A stretch of 64,000 nt of DNA from the NCBI RefSeq assembly GCF_003437035.1, contig NZ_QSRL01000004.1:1-64000 (forward strand). Direction: 5' to 3'. Each line of letters opens with the position of its first letter. The stretch's first letter is position 1. The DNA is from Collinsella sp. TF08-11AT. GTDB lineage: Bacteria; Actinomycetota; Coriobacteriia; Coriobacteriales; Coriobacteriaceae. Made by a program: the position numbers and the translations under genes. A model generated the notes under the pieces. The model was not told the origin of the DNA and made no database searches. It saw only the letters and a list, made by a program, of their open reading frames with translations. Below, piece by piece: positions 24,435-32,957 of this stretch.

Positions 24435-25985
24435 TTATTTAGCGATATCGACAGCGCGGCTCTCGCGAATCACGACGACGCGCACCTGACCGGGATACTC
24501 CATCTCTTCCTCGATCTGATGGGCGATATCGTGAGCCAGAACCGTGGACTGGGCATCGGAGATCTTGTCCGGCTGGACCATGACGTGGACCTCGCGACCG
24601 GCCTGCATGGCATAGGTACGTTCGACGCCGTCATGGGAGTTGGCGATCTCCTCGAGCTTCTCAAGACGCTTGATGTAGTTCTCGGCAGACTCGCGACGGG
24701 CACCGGGGCGAGAGGCAGAGACAGCATCGGCGGCCTGCACCAGGACATCGAGCACCGTGTTGGGGTCGACATCGGCATGGTGAGCCTCAATAGCGTGGAC
24801 GATAACGGGCTTCTCGCCATAACGGCGGGCGAGCTCGGCGCCGATGACGGCATGCGGGCCCTCGACGTCGTGGTCGATTGCCTTGCCCAGGTCATGAAGC
24901 AGGCCGGCGCGCTTGGCGGTCACAACGTCCAGGCCAAGCTCGGAAGCCATCACGCCGCACAGATCAGAGACCTCGAGGGAATGCTGAAGCACGTTCTGAC
25001 CAAACGAGGTACGGTAGCGCAGGGCACCAAGGGTCTTGACGATCTCGGGGTGCAGATCGTGGATGCCGGTATCGAAGGCAGCCTGCTCGCCAGCCTCGCG
25101 CACGCGCTGCTGAACCAGGTCGGCGGCCTTGTGATACATCTCCTCGATACGGGCAGGGTGAATGCGGCCGTCGGCGATTAGGTTCTCGAGGGCGACACGG
25201 GCGGTCTCACGACGGACCGGGTCGAAGCTCGAAAGAACGACTGTCTCGGGCGTGTCATCGATCACAAGGTTGACGCCGGAAACCTGCTCGAAGGTCCGGA
25301 TGTTGCGACCCTCGCGACCGATGATACGGCCCTTGAGGTCATCAGAGGGAATGTGCACGGAGGTAACGGTGACCTCGGCAGTGTGGTCGGCAGCGCAGCG
25401 CTGAATCGCCAGAGACAGAATCTCCTGGGCGGTCTTGTGGCACTCGGCGCGAACCTGCTGCTCGGACTCGCGAATGATCGTGGCGGCCTCGTGGGTGACC
25501 TCGCCGCGAACCTTATCGAGGAGCTCCTTGTGGGCGTCCTCGCGGGTAAGGTCGGCGATACGCTCGAGCTCGGAGGTCTGCTTTGCGCAGAGCTCCTCGA
25601 GCTCACGGGAGCGCTTCTCGACCTGACCGGCCTGGCTGGACAGCTGATGCTCGCGCTTGTCGAGAGCGTCGTTGCGGCGATCGAGGGATTCCTCGCGCTG
25701 CATCACGCGGTTCTCGAGCGTACGAATCTCGTTCTTACGCTGCTTGTCCTCGGCCTCGGCGGCCTGCTTGTTCTTGATGATCTCCTCTTTAGCCTCGAGT
25801 AGAGCCTCTTTTTTGAGGGTCTCGGCCTGACGCTTAGCATCACCGATCAGGGACTCAGCCTGTGCGTGTGCCGACTGGATTTTTTCGTCGGCCTCGTGAA
25901 GACTACCCTGCTTGGCGGTGCGCATGTAGGCAATGGCGGCGATGGCACCCAAAACGATGCCAACGAGCGCTGCGATGATAGGCAT
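24435..25985 (-). CDS. rny: Ribonuclease Y
   Basis: Membrane-bound endoribonuclease that starts mRNA decay. Order: N-terminal membrane segment (about 2-20), long coiled coil (about 25-200), KH domain with [16 protein letters not shown], and an HD domain with [10 protein letters not shown] as the metal site. Length of 516 residues is normal. The ATG at 25985 has AGGAG 5 nt upstream; a GTG two codons earlier is possible. With rnj and pnp in the same window, three major RNA-decay enzymes lie within 16 kb. Confidence 0.97.
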   Translation of the reverse strand: MPIIAALVGIVLGAIAAIAYMRTAKQGSLHEADEKIQSAHAQAESLIGDAKRQAETLKKEALLEAKEEIIKNKQAAEAEDKQRKNEIRTLENRVMQREESLDRRNDALDKREHQLSSQAGQVEKRSRELEELCAKQTSELERIADLTREDAHKELLDKVRGEVTHEAATIIRESEQQVRAECHKTAQEILSLAIQRCAADHTAEVTVTSVHIPSDDLKGRIIGREGRNIRTFEQVSGVNLVIDDTPETVVLSSFDPVRRETARVALENLIADGRIHPARIEEMYHKAADLVQQRVREAGEQAAFDTGIHDLHPEIVKTLGALRYRTSFGQNVLQHSLEVSDLCGVMASELGLDVVTAKRAGLLHDLGKAIDHDVEGPHAVIGAELARRYGEKPVIVHAIEAHHADVDPNTVLDVLVQAADAVSASRPGARRESAENYIKRLEKLEEIANSHDGVERTYAMQAGREVHVMVQPDKISDAQSTVLAHDIAHQIEEEMEYPGQVRVVVIRESRAVDIAK

Positions 25986-26242
25986 GCTCACTCCTTTTTA
26001 TGGATTCGTTACACAACAAAGCGAACCGTCCTTACGAACGGCTCGCGACATTTGAGTAATATGGGCGCAGCTTATGCGGGTCGGATACAGATAAACATAT
26101 AAACAAACTCATCACAGATGAGCACATATCACAAAGCAAATGACGCTGTTTATCGTACGTTGAACCACAACAACTGTCAAATAAATGCCCCCAACACGGC
26201 GGCTAAAACGCGGTGAACGGCAGGGCCACAAAACGCATACGC

Positions 26243-26935
26243 CTAAACCGCACATTCCTCACGTTCGGCATCGAGACGTGCCTTAACGGCATCGGCGGCG
26301 ATGTGATACGAGAAGCCCTTGCCCATCAAAAACCGAACCAGTTTTTCGAATCCGCGCGTCTCTGGAACACGCCGCTTGGCGAGCAGGGCTGACGCACGCG
26401 CCAAATCGTCTTCGACGGCAAAATAATCCTCGGGATAACCGGGAATGTCATCGAGCACGACATGACGGCGCTTGAGCTCGGTCTCGATTTTACGCTGTCC
26501 CCAACCGCGCCGCTTGCGTTCCTCGATAAAGTACGAGCAAAAGCGGTTCTCGTCTAAAAAGCGATACTCGGTGGCGCGCTCGACGGCGAAATCGATCGCG
26601 GACTGGTGAAAGCCGTAGCGTGCCAACTTGTCACGGACCTCACCCGTCGCATGGTCGCGTCGCGATAGCATCTCGGTCACCATGGTAAGTGCACATTTAC
26701 GCTCGATGAGCTGCACCGCTTCACAAAAGTTATCCCAATCACAGGGAAGATCGGGGCGATTTTTGACATACAGGCGCGCGACCCGCACGGGAATCCAAAT
26801 GGACCGCTCAAAACCGCCCTCAAGCTCACAATCGATATGTGCGCAAGGCTTTTTGGACGCATACCCGCTCGAGAACGAGGAGGCCGCCTTCTTATCGGGA
26901 AAGACGACCGTGGCCTCGGTTACCGTATACGACAT
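26243..26935 (-). CDS. recX: Regulatory protein RecX
   Basis: Modulates RecA filaments. The 230 residues have an N-terminal extension (about 1-75) and the RecX three-helix repeats: MLSRRDHATGEVRDKLARYG, FLDENRFCSYFIEERKRRGW and FEKLVRFLMGKGFSYHIAAD. The start lies 11 nt after the recA stop, giving a recA-recX operon under SOS control. Confidence 0.93.
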   Translation of the reverse strand: MSYTVTEATVVFPDKKAASSFSSGYASKKPCAHIDCELEGGFERSIWIPVRVARLYVKNRPDLPCDWDNFCEAVQLIERKCALTMVTEMLSRRDHATGEVRDKLARYGFHQSAIDFAVERATEYRFLDENRFCSYFIEERKRRGWGQRKIETELKRRHVVLDDIPGYPEDYFAVEDDLARASALLAKRRVPETRGFEKLVRFLMGKGFSYHIAADAVKARLDAEREECAV

Positions 26936-26946
26936 GAGCGTAACCG

Positions 26947-28095
26947 CTACTCGTCGTCATCATCGAGCATGGCGGAACCATCGATGGCGTAAAGCTCGTC
27001 AAACTCCTCAGGCGCAGGCTGATCGGTCAGTTCGACCTCGGACGGAGCATCGTCATCAAACTCAAGCCCGCAGGCAAGGCGGACCTTATGCTCAATCTCG
27101 TCGGCGCAATCGGGGTGTTCGCGCAGGAACGCCTTGGCGGCCTCGCGACCGTTGCCGAGCTTGTCCTCGCCATAGGCAAACCAGGAGCCCATCTTCTTGC
27201 AAATGCCGCACTCGACAGCCATGTCCAGAATCGAGCCCTCCTTAGAGATGCCCGTACCGTACATGATGTCGAACTCAGCAGAACGGAACGGAGCTGCCAC
27301 CTTGTTCTTAACGACCTTGGCGCGCACGCGGTTACCGATAACCTCATCCTTAAGCTTAATGCTGTCGATGCGGCGAATGTCGATACGCACCGAAGAGAAG
27401 AACTTAAGGGCGCGGCCGCCCGTCGTAGTCTCGGGGTTGCCGAACATAACGCCGATCTTCTCTCGCAGCTGGTTAATGAAGATGCATGTCGTGTTGGACT
27501 TGGACAGCGAGCCGGCGAGCTTGCGGAGCGCCTGACTCATCAGACGAGCTTGCAAACCGACCGTGGTATCGCCGATCTCTCCCTCGATCTCGGCACGCGG
27601 GGTCAGCGCGGCGACGGAGTCGACGACGATGGCATCGATGGCGCCGGAACGCACGAGCATGTCAACAATCTCGAGCGCCTGCTCACCCGTATCAGGCTGG
27701 GAAATCAGTACCTCGTCGATATCCACGCCAATGCGCGCGGCATACGCGGGATCGAGCGCGTGCTCGGCATCGATAAATGCCACCACGCCACCCATTGCCT
27801 GGGCTTCGGCCAGGATCTCGAGCGAAAGCGTCGTCTTACCGGAGGACTCAGGACCGTAAATCTCGACGATACGGCCGCGCGGCACACCGCCGATACCCAG
27901 AGCGGCATCGAGTGCCAGAGCGCCCGTGGGGATGGCCTCAACCTCAAGCTCGGGGCCGCCGTCACCATACCTCATGATGGAGCCTTGACCGAACTTCTTC
28001 TCGATCTCGGCCTTGGTGGTGGCGATCATCTCTTCGCGCTCTTTACCCGTCGTGGGTGCATGAACGGTACGTACGGGACCTGAATTCTTGGCCAT
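26947..28095 (-). CDS. recA: Recombinase RecA
   Basis: Forms filaments on single-stranded DNA for homologous repair and triggers LexA self-cleavage. The 382 residues include Walker [10 protein letters not shown] (81-89), Walker B region VVDSVAAL, loop L1 and the L2 region ([20 protein letters not shown]), and an acidic C-terminal tail ending DDDDE. The ATG at 28095 follows AGGAGG; the longer frame upstream is not conserved RecA. A LexA box sits in its promoter spacer. Confidence 0.98.
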   Translation of the reverse strand: MAKNSGPVRTVHAPTTGKEREEMIATTKAEIEKKFGQGSIMRYGDGGPELEVEAIPTGALALDAALGIGGVPRGRIVEIYGPESSGKTTLSLEILAEAQAMGGVVAFIDAEHALDPAYAARIGVDIDEVLISQPDTGEQALEIVDMLVRSGAIDAIVVDSVAALTPRAEIEGEIGDTTVGLQARLMSQALRKLAGSLSKSNTTCIFINQLREKIGVMFGNPETTTGGRALKFFSSVRIDIRRIDSIKLKDEVIGNRVRAKVVKNKVAAPFRSAEFDIMYGTGISKEGSILDMAVECGICKKMGSWFAYGEDKLGNGREAAKAFLREHPDCADEIEHKVRLACGLEFDDDAPSEVELTDQPAPEEFDELYAIDGSAMLDDDDE

Positions 28096-28125
28096 GAATA
28101 GCCCTCCTCTTAACAACCTGCATCG

Positions 28126-28154
28126 ATAATAAACGAACGGCTGTTCGTGGTCAA
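28126..28154 (-). promoter_or_regulatory. recA promoter with LexA box in the spacer
   Basis: On the minus strand TTGACC (28154-28149), a 17-nt spacer, then TATTAT (28131-28126). The spacer contains CGAACAGCCGTTCG (28134-28147), a perfect CGAAC-N4-GTTCG LexA box. This directly supports SOS control of recA-recX. Confidence 0.85.
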
Positions 28155-28324
28155 CCGTTCAGGCCAATCATATGCAGGCAGTCTTTCCAAAACCCAACCA
28201 AACGCCGACCAAACACTGACCAAATGCTTGACCACAAAGGGCCGAATAAGAACAAGGAAGGCAAGAATACACCTATAACCAGCGCAAACGCTAAATTCGT
28301 CAGGGGTCTCTATCTCCACAATTA

Positions 28325-28343
28325 AGGGGGCCCTAAGGCCCCT
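28325..28343 (-). terminator. Possible terminator after cinA
   Basis: AGGGGGCC and GGCCCCT pair around a short loop with one bulged G, 10 nt after the cinA stop; the minus-strand tail TTAATT is only moderately T-rich. Confidence 0.4.
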
Positions 28344-28353
28344 GAAAACACGT

Positions 28354-28884
28354 CTATTCCATAGAGTTGAGCACAAGGGCAATGCGTCCCAATGCCTCCG
28401 CGACCGCATGGGCACGAACACACGAACGGTCGCCCTCATAGTGGCAGCGCACAGAGTCCGCGACCGGCACTTCCCCATCAGCCGCGCGATACGCCCAGCC
28501 AATATAGAAAGTGCCAGCCGGATCGTCCTCAGTGCCGCCACCGGGGCCGGCATAACCCGTTGCGCTCACTGCAATATCGCTCTGGTATAGCTCCAGCGAA
28601 CCCGCCGCCATCTCGCGCGCGGTCTGATGCGACACCGCGGTATAGCGGTCGAGCGTCTCCTGATCAACACCCAAAACGCGATGCTTGATCTCATCGCAGT
28701 AGGTCACCGCACCGCCACGCAGCACCGCCGAGGCGCCCGGGATATCGGCAATCGTCGAGGCGATCATACCTGCTGTCAGCGACTCAGCCGTCGAAACCGT
28801 CACGCCCCGAGCGCTCGCGCGCTCGACAATATCGCGCGCCAGCTCCTCGTTATGTGCGGAAATCTGCTCAAAAGAGTCCGTCAT
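28354..28884 (-). CDS. cinA: CinA-family nicotinamide-nucleotide amidase (PncC)
   Basis: Single-domain form that hydrolyses nicotinamide mononucleotide to nicotinate mononucleotide for NAD recycling. About 176 residues cover the CinA C-terminal domain: STAESLTAGMIASTIADIPG, SVLRGGAVTYCDEIK-like stretch and SATGYAGPGGGTEDDPAGT. The N-terminal COG1058 domain of long CinA proteins is absent. The ATG at 28884 or a GTG two codons earlier are both possible. It follows pgsA by 12 nt and precedes recA, as in many Gram-positive genomes. Confidence 0.92.
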   Translation of the reverse strand: MTDSFEQISAHNEELARDIVERASARGVTVSTAESLTAGMIASTIADIPGASAVLRGGAVTYCDEIKHRVLGVDQETLDRYTAVSHQTAREMAAGSLELYQSDIAVSATGYAGPGGGTEDDPAGTFYIGWAYRAADGEVPVADSVRCHYEGDRSCVRAHAVAEALGRIALVLNSME

Positions 28885-28896
28885 ACCCACTAGGAC

Positions 28897-29535
28897 CTAG
28901 ACCGAAAAGACGATCTTGCGGCAGTTCCAGAAGTACTGGGCGCCCGAGATAACGGTCAGGACAACGGCAACGGCGTACAGGAAACGCGACACCGAGTAGA
29001 TGCCGAGCGTCAGCGCCAGCGGGCCAAGGTGCAAGCCGGCCATCGCAAAGACGCACAGGTAACCGCAGATGGAGACCATCGTGGTCGCCGTCTTGTACTT
29101 GCCGAGCTTATCGGCCGCAACGACAACGCCGGCGGCACTCGCAACCATGCGCAGGGCGCTTACCAGCAGCTCGCGGAACAAGATGATGAACACGGACCAA
29201 ACCGACACGGCACCAAAGTCCAAGAATAGCAGCAGGGCCGAGAATACGAGCAGCTTGTCGGCGATGGGGTCCAAGAATTTACCGAAGTCGGTAATCTCGT
29301 TGCGCGAGCGCGCCAGGTAGCCGTCAACCTTATCGGTGCACGACAGGATGACGTACAGAATGAAGGCAGCGGCGGCGAGCGGGCCGTCGAAGGTGCTCCA
29401 ATCTGTACCGGCAACACTCGTGTGAGAAAGCGCCGACACGATCATGAACACCGGGATAAAGACGATGCGAACGCACGTCACGATGTTGGCGGGCGTCCAA
29501 ACACTCGTCAGTTCCTTATTGCTCTCGTTTGCCAC
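28897..29535 (-). CDS. pgsA: CDP-diacylglycerol-glycerol-3-phosphate 3-phosphatidyltransferase
   Basis: Membrane enzyme committing CDP-diacylglycerol to phosphatidylglycerol synthesis. The 212 residues have about five membrane segments and the complete motif DKVDGYLARSRNEITDFGKF followed by LDPIADK. The rimO-pgsA-cinA-recA order is conserved in Gram-positive bacteria, which supports this as the main PgsA copy, compared with the paralogue at 7978-8682. Confidence 0.93.
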   Translation of the reverse strand: MANESNKELTSVWTPANIVTCVRIVFIPVFMIVSALSHTSVAGTDWSTFDGPLAAAAFILYVILSCTDKVDGYLARSRNEITDFGKFLDPIADKLLVFSALLLFLDFGAVSVWSVFIILFRELLVSALRMVASAAGVVVAADKLGKYKTATTMVSICGYLCVFAMAGLHLGPLALTLGIYSVSRFLYAVAVVLTVISGAQYFWNCRKIVFSV

Positions 29536-29544
29536 GACGCTCTC

Positions 29545-30894
29545 CTACTCCACAACATGGCCGATAAGCTCATAGCAGAAGCTATCGGTAAACTCGACCG
29601 TCAGAATATCGCCCACAGATGCCTCGCTGGCATCCAGATGCACCGCGCCATCGGAATCAGGCGCCTGGAACCAGGCATGTCCGATCAGCTCGGCGCCGTC
29701 CTCGGTCTCTTCGATACCGTCGACAATCACCTGGGCGCGCTCGCCCACATGTGCGGCAGTTGCAGCAAAACCGAGCGACTCGACCAGGTCCATGGCCTCC
29801 TGGGCGCGCTCGAGCTTGACCTCTTCGTCGACCTGGCCCTCCATCTTGGCGGCCAGGCTGCCCTCCTCCTGCGAGTAGGCAAAGACGCTCGTGTAGTCGA
29901 AGCCGACGGTGTCCATAAAGTCGATAAGGTCGCGGAACTCGTCGTCGGTCTCGGTCGGGAAGCCGACCATGGCCGTGGAACGAATCACGATGCCGGGGAT
30001 GCGCTCACGCAGATCGCGGAACAGGGCCTCGAGCTCCTGGCGCGAACCAGAACGGCGCATAGCCTTGAGGATGCGCGCGTCGCAGTGCTGCACGGGGATA
30101 TCGATATAGGGCAGCACCTCGGGCGTATCACGAATGGTCTCAATGAGCTCGTCAGTCATGCCCTCGGGCTGCAGGTAGAGCACACGGACCCAGACGTTCT
30201 GCGGACGCACGGCCTCGGCGACGGCGCGCAGCAGCTGCGCCAGATTGCGCGGCGAGCCATCGGTGACGTCTTCGTCGGCAAAGTCGGTGCCCCAAATACC
30301 CGTGTCCTGGCCGATCAGCACGATCTCGCGCACACCGCCGGCAACCAGGTCGCGCACCTCGGAGATAATGCTCTCGGCATTGCGCGAATGATAGCGACCG
30401 CGAATATAGGGGATCATGCAGAAGCTGCAGAAGCGGTTGCAGCCATCGGAAATCTTGACGTAAGCAACGGCGCCCTCGACAGTGCGCTTGACTTGCGGAA
30501 TATAGGCAGCGATCTCACGCTCGACACCCAGCACGCCATCGATGACCGCCACGATGCCGTCCTCCTCGTCGGCCTTCACAAAGGCAGCGACCTCGGGCAG
30601 TTCATCGGGCAGGTCGTCGCCATAGCGCGACGGCACACAGCCGCACATGACGATGGGACAAGAACGAACGCCGTCCTGAACCTCGTTGGCGAGCTCGAGC
30701 GTGGTCTCGATGCTCTCGGACGTTGCGGAGGCGAGGAACGAGCATGTATTGACGATGGCGATATCGGCATCCTGTGGGTCGAATGCCTCCTCGTAGCCCG
30801 CGGCGGTCAAAAGAGAACGCATGCGGTCGGTGTCAACCTCGTTCTTAGCGCACCCGAGGGTGATGTAGAGCACGGAGCCCAACGGTGTATCCAT
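29545..30894 (-). CDS. rimO: Ribosomal protein S12 methylthiotransferase RimO
   Basis: Radical SAM enzyme that methylthiolates an Asp of ribosomal protein S12. The 449 residues carry the UPF0004 domain (YITLGCAKNEVD, IVNTCSFLA, MCGCVPSRYG), radical SAM Cys in CNRFCSFC and a C-terminal TRAM domain. LGCAKNEVD and the FCSFCMIPYIRG context separate RimO from MiaB and MtaB, both also in this window. Confidence 0.95.
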   Translation of the reverse strand: MDTPLGSVLYITLGCAKNEVDTDRMRSLLTAAGYEEAFDPQDADIAIVNTCSFLASATSESIETTLELANEVQDGVRSCPIVMCGCVPSRYGDDLPDELPEVAAFVKADEEDGIVAVIDGVLGVEREIAAYIPQVKRTVEGAVAYVKISDGCNRFCSFCMIPYIRGRYHSRNAESIISEVRDLVAGGVREIVLIGQDTGIWGTDFADEDVTDGSPRNLAQLLRAVAEAVRPQNVWVRVLYLQPEGMTDELIETIRDTPEVLPYIDIPVQHCDARILKAMRRSGSRQELEALFRDLRERIPGIVIRSTAMVGFPTETDDEFRDLIDFMDTVGFDYTSVFAYSQEEGSLAAKMEGQVDEEVKLERAQEAMDLVESLGFAATAAHVGERAQVIVDGIEETEDGAELIGHAWFQAPDSDGAVHLDASEASVGDILTVEFTDSFCYELIGHVVE

Positions 30895-30921
30895 GTTGGA
30901 GAGCAGTCCTTTCGAATGATA

Positions 30922-31419
30922 TTAGCGGTAGTTGGTGAACTGCAGCGGCTGGCCGTAGTCCTGGTCGCGCAGGAACTGGATCACGGTCTGCAACGCGTCC
31001 TTCGAAGCAGAGGAAACACGCAGCTTGTCGGCCTCGATAGTCACCTTGACCTTGAGCTTTTGGTCCTTGATGTCCTTGTTGATCTTCTTAGCGGTCGCCT
31101 GGTCGATACCCTCGACGATATGGCCGAGCACGCGCACGGTGCCGCCCGATGCCGCCTGCGGAGCATCCCACGAGACAGCCTTGAGGTCGATGCCGCGCTT
31201 GATGAGCTTGGAGCTCAGCACGTCGATAATCTGCTTGGAGACAAAGTCGGCCGGGGCGTTGATCGTAAAGAGCTTGTCGCCCTTCGAAAGCTCGATCGTG
31301 GCGCCGGAATCCTTCAGGTCATAGCGCTGGGAAATCTCGCGCGTGGTTTGCTGGAAGGCGTTGTCGACCTCTTGCATGTTGACCTCGGACACGACGTCGA
31401 AGCTGGAATCTTTAGCCAT
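30922..31419 (-). CDS. YajQ-family cyclic-di-GMP-binding protein
   Basis: A 165-residue protein covering the whole family: DSSFDVVSEVNMQEVDNAF, QRYDLKDSGATIEL and VSWDAPQAASGGTVRVLGHI. Family members bind nucleotides, some cyclic-di-GMP, and are linked to regulation or phage and nucleic-acid interaction. No cyclic-di-GMP enzymes are visible here, so ligand is uncertain. AAAGGAAAC precedes the ATG. Confidence 0.93.
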   Translation of the reverse strand: MAKDSSFDVVSEVNMQEVDNAFQQTTREISQRYDLKDSGATIELSKGDKLFTINAPADFVSKQIIDVLSSKLIKRGIDLKAVSWDAPQAASGGTVRVLGHIVEGIDQATAKKINKDIKDQKLKVKVTIEADKLRVSSASKDALQTVIQFLRDQDYGQPLQFTNYR

Positions 31420-31445
31420 GATGTTTCCTTTCGCGTACGAGCGAC

Positions 31446-32957
31446 TTAGTAGCTATCGTACGAATAGTCGGTAGAATCGGTGGACGTCTGGCCGTCAGTT
31501 GCGGTATCGGCGCCATCCGTGGACTGGGCATCGGTGCCGTCGGTGGTGTCGGTACCATCGGTGGTGTCGGTACCATCAGAACTTTCACCATTCTCGGAAC
31601 CAGTCGTCTCCTTCTTGGGAACGGTGATCGTCACACGCGCCACGCCCGAGGTCTTGGTATCGTAACGGACCTTTTCGCCGTTCTTGGTAACGGTGACATC
31701 GGAAGGCTTGGACGTGGTGATCTCGATCGAGGACTCAGGCGTGTACTCCTGCTCAAAGGGGCCAGTCGCCTGGGCGCCATAGACCGACTTGCCATCGACC
31801 TTGACCTCAATCCAGGCGGTCTTTCCCTTGGCAACGGAGACCTTGACCTTCGTTACCTCGTTTTCTTCCTTTTTAGCCGTCGTCTTGGTGGCGTCCGAAT
31901 CGGTCGACTCATCCGTCGCCTCATCGGTGTCTTCGTCCTCGTCGACCGTTTCGGTCTTCTTAGAAGACTTCTTGGGCGTCGTCTTGGTAGCAGTGGGCGT
32001 CTCGGGCGTGGTCTCGGGCGTCGAAGATGCGCAGCCGCGCAGAAGTACCACGATGAGCACGATCAGCAGCAACGCCACGGCACCGATGCCGGCGTAGACG
32101 ATACGCGGATCGAGACCGTTGTTTTGAGGAGTACGGGAACCGCCGCGTCCACGACTGGAACTGCTGCAGCCGCCTCCCTGAGGCATACGACCACGATTGC
32201 TGTCGGAACGGCCGAGATAGCCACCCTGGCCCTGAAGGCTGCGCTGACCCGAGCGGGGCGCAAGTTCACCGCGGCCTTGATAGCCACGCTGGCCCGCACG
32301 CGGAGCCGAAGAGCGCTGGCCATACGGCTGTGATTGAGAGCGAAGACGCGGCGTCACCTGCGTGGCATCGGCGTCCGCATAGCCGCCGAGAGCACGACCG
32401 GCAGAGACACCACGGTAGCCACGATCGGAATAGCCGCCATCTCCGTAGCCGACACGGGGATCGCGCACCACACCGCGGGCAGCGGGAAGCGCACGATCGT
32501 CGGGCATAGGCGTGCTGCGGAAACGATCGCGCTGAGAACGGATTTCCTCACTGGACCCCGTCTCGGTAATATAGCCAGCCTGCTGCGGACGCTGACCATA
32601 ACGCGTCGAACGACCACCCTGAACCATCAGGAAGCGCCCATTATCCACCGAGGAACGCGAATTGACATAGCCGGCGGCGTCCTGGAAACGACCGCCCTGC
32701 TGCGACGTCTCGCGCTCATATGCCATCAGCTCGTCAAAGTAGGCATTGACGACCTCGCGTGGATTGAGGCCCAAAAAGCGAGCATAGCTCGAAATCATGC
32801 CCTGCGCATAGCCGCGCGGCGGCATCGAAGCAAAGTTACCGGTCTCGAAAAACTCGATGATCTGCGGCCTGATTTTGATGGTGTTGGCGACCTGCTGAAT
32901 GGAAAGGCCCATTCGGCGACGCTGCTCGAGCAGCATGTCACCAAAGCGTGCAGCCAT
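31446..32957 (-). CDS. RodZ-like cell-shape protein with low-complexity linker
   Basis: N-terminal helix-turn-helix (about 1-75; GLSIQQVANTIKIRPQIIEF), a long Gly/Arg/Tyr/Gln-rich cytoplasmic stretch (about 90-270), one membrane segment (IGAVALLLIVLIVVLLRG), a Thr/acidic linker and a C-terminal DUF4115-like beta domain (about 380-450) followed by Thr/Asp/Gly repeats. This is the RodZ plan: DNA-binding-like head contacting the cell-shape machinery, external domain outside. Its position between ftsK and yajQ fits the ymfM locus of Gram-positive bacteria. At 503 residues it is longer than usual because of the two low-complexity segments. Start overlaps the ftsK stop by one base. Confidence 0.75.
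   Translation of the reverse strand: MAARFGDMLLEQRRRMGLSIQQVANTIKIRPQIIEFFETGNFASMPPRGYAQGMISSYARFLGLNPREVVNAYFDELMAYERETSQQGGRFQDAAGYVNSRSSVDNGRFLMVQGGRSTRYGQRPQQAGYITETGSSEEIRSQRDRFRSTPMPDDRALPAARGVVRDPRVGYGDGGYSDRGYRGVSAGRALGGYADADATQVTPRLRSQSQPYGQRSSAPRAGQRGYQGRGELAPRSGQRSLQGQGGYLGRSDSNRGRMPQGGGCSSSSRGRGGSRTPQNNGLDPRIVYAGIGAVALLLIVLIVVLLRGCASSTPETTPETPTATKTTPKKSSKKTETVDEDEDTDEATDESTDSDATKTTAKKEENEVTKVKVSVAKGKTAWIEVKVDGKSVYGAQATGPFEQEYTPESSIEITTSKPSDVTVTKNGEKVRYDTKTSGVARVTITVPKKETTGSENGESSDGTDTTDGTDTTDGTDAQSTDGADTATDGQTSTDSTDYSYDSY
31533..31577 (-). repeat. 18-bp tandem repeat in the RodZ-like gene
   Basis: Two and a half copies of GGTACCATCGGTGGTGTC, the first with two changes, encode repeated DGTDTT near the C-terminus. 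Such repeats can change copy number by slippage in steps of six residues. Confidence 0.7.

Noticed and set aside
29422..31449. 675-codon plus-strand frame
   Set aside because: Antisense of rimO and yajQ, which carry clear family motifs.
31533..31577. CRISPR-like direct repeats
   Set aside because: Units are contiguous, 18 bp, in frame within a coding region and without spacers.
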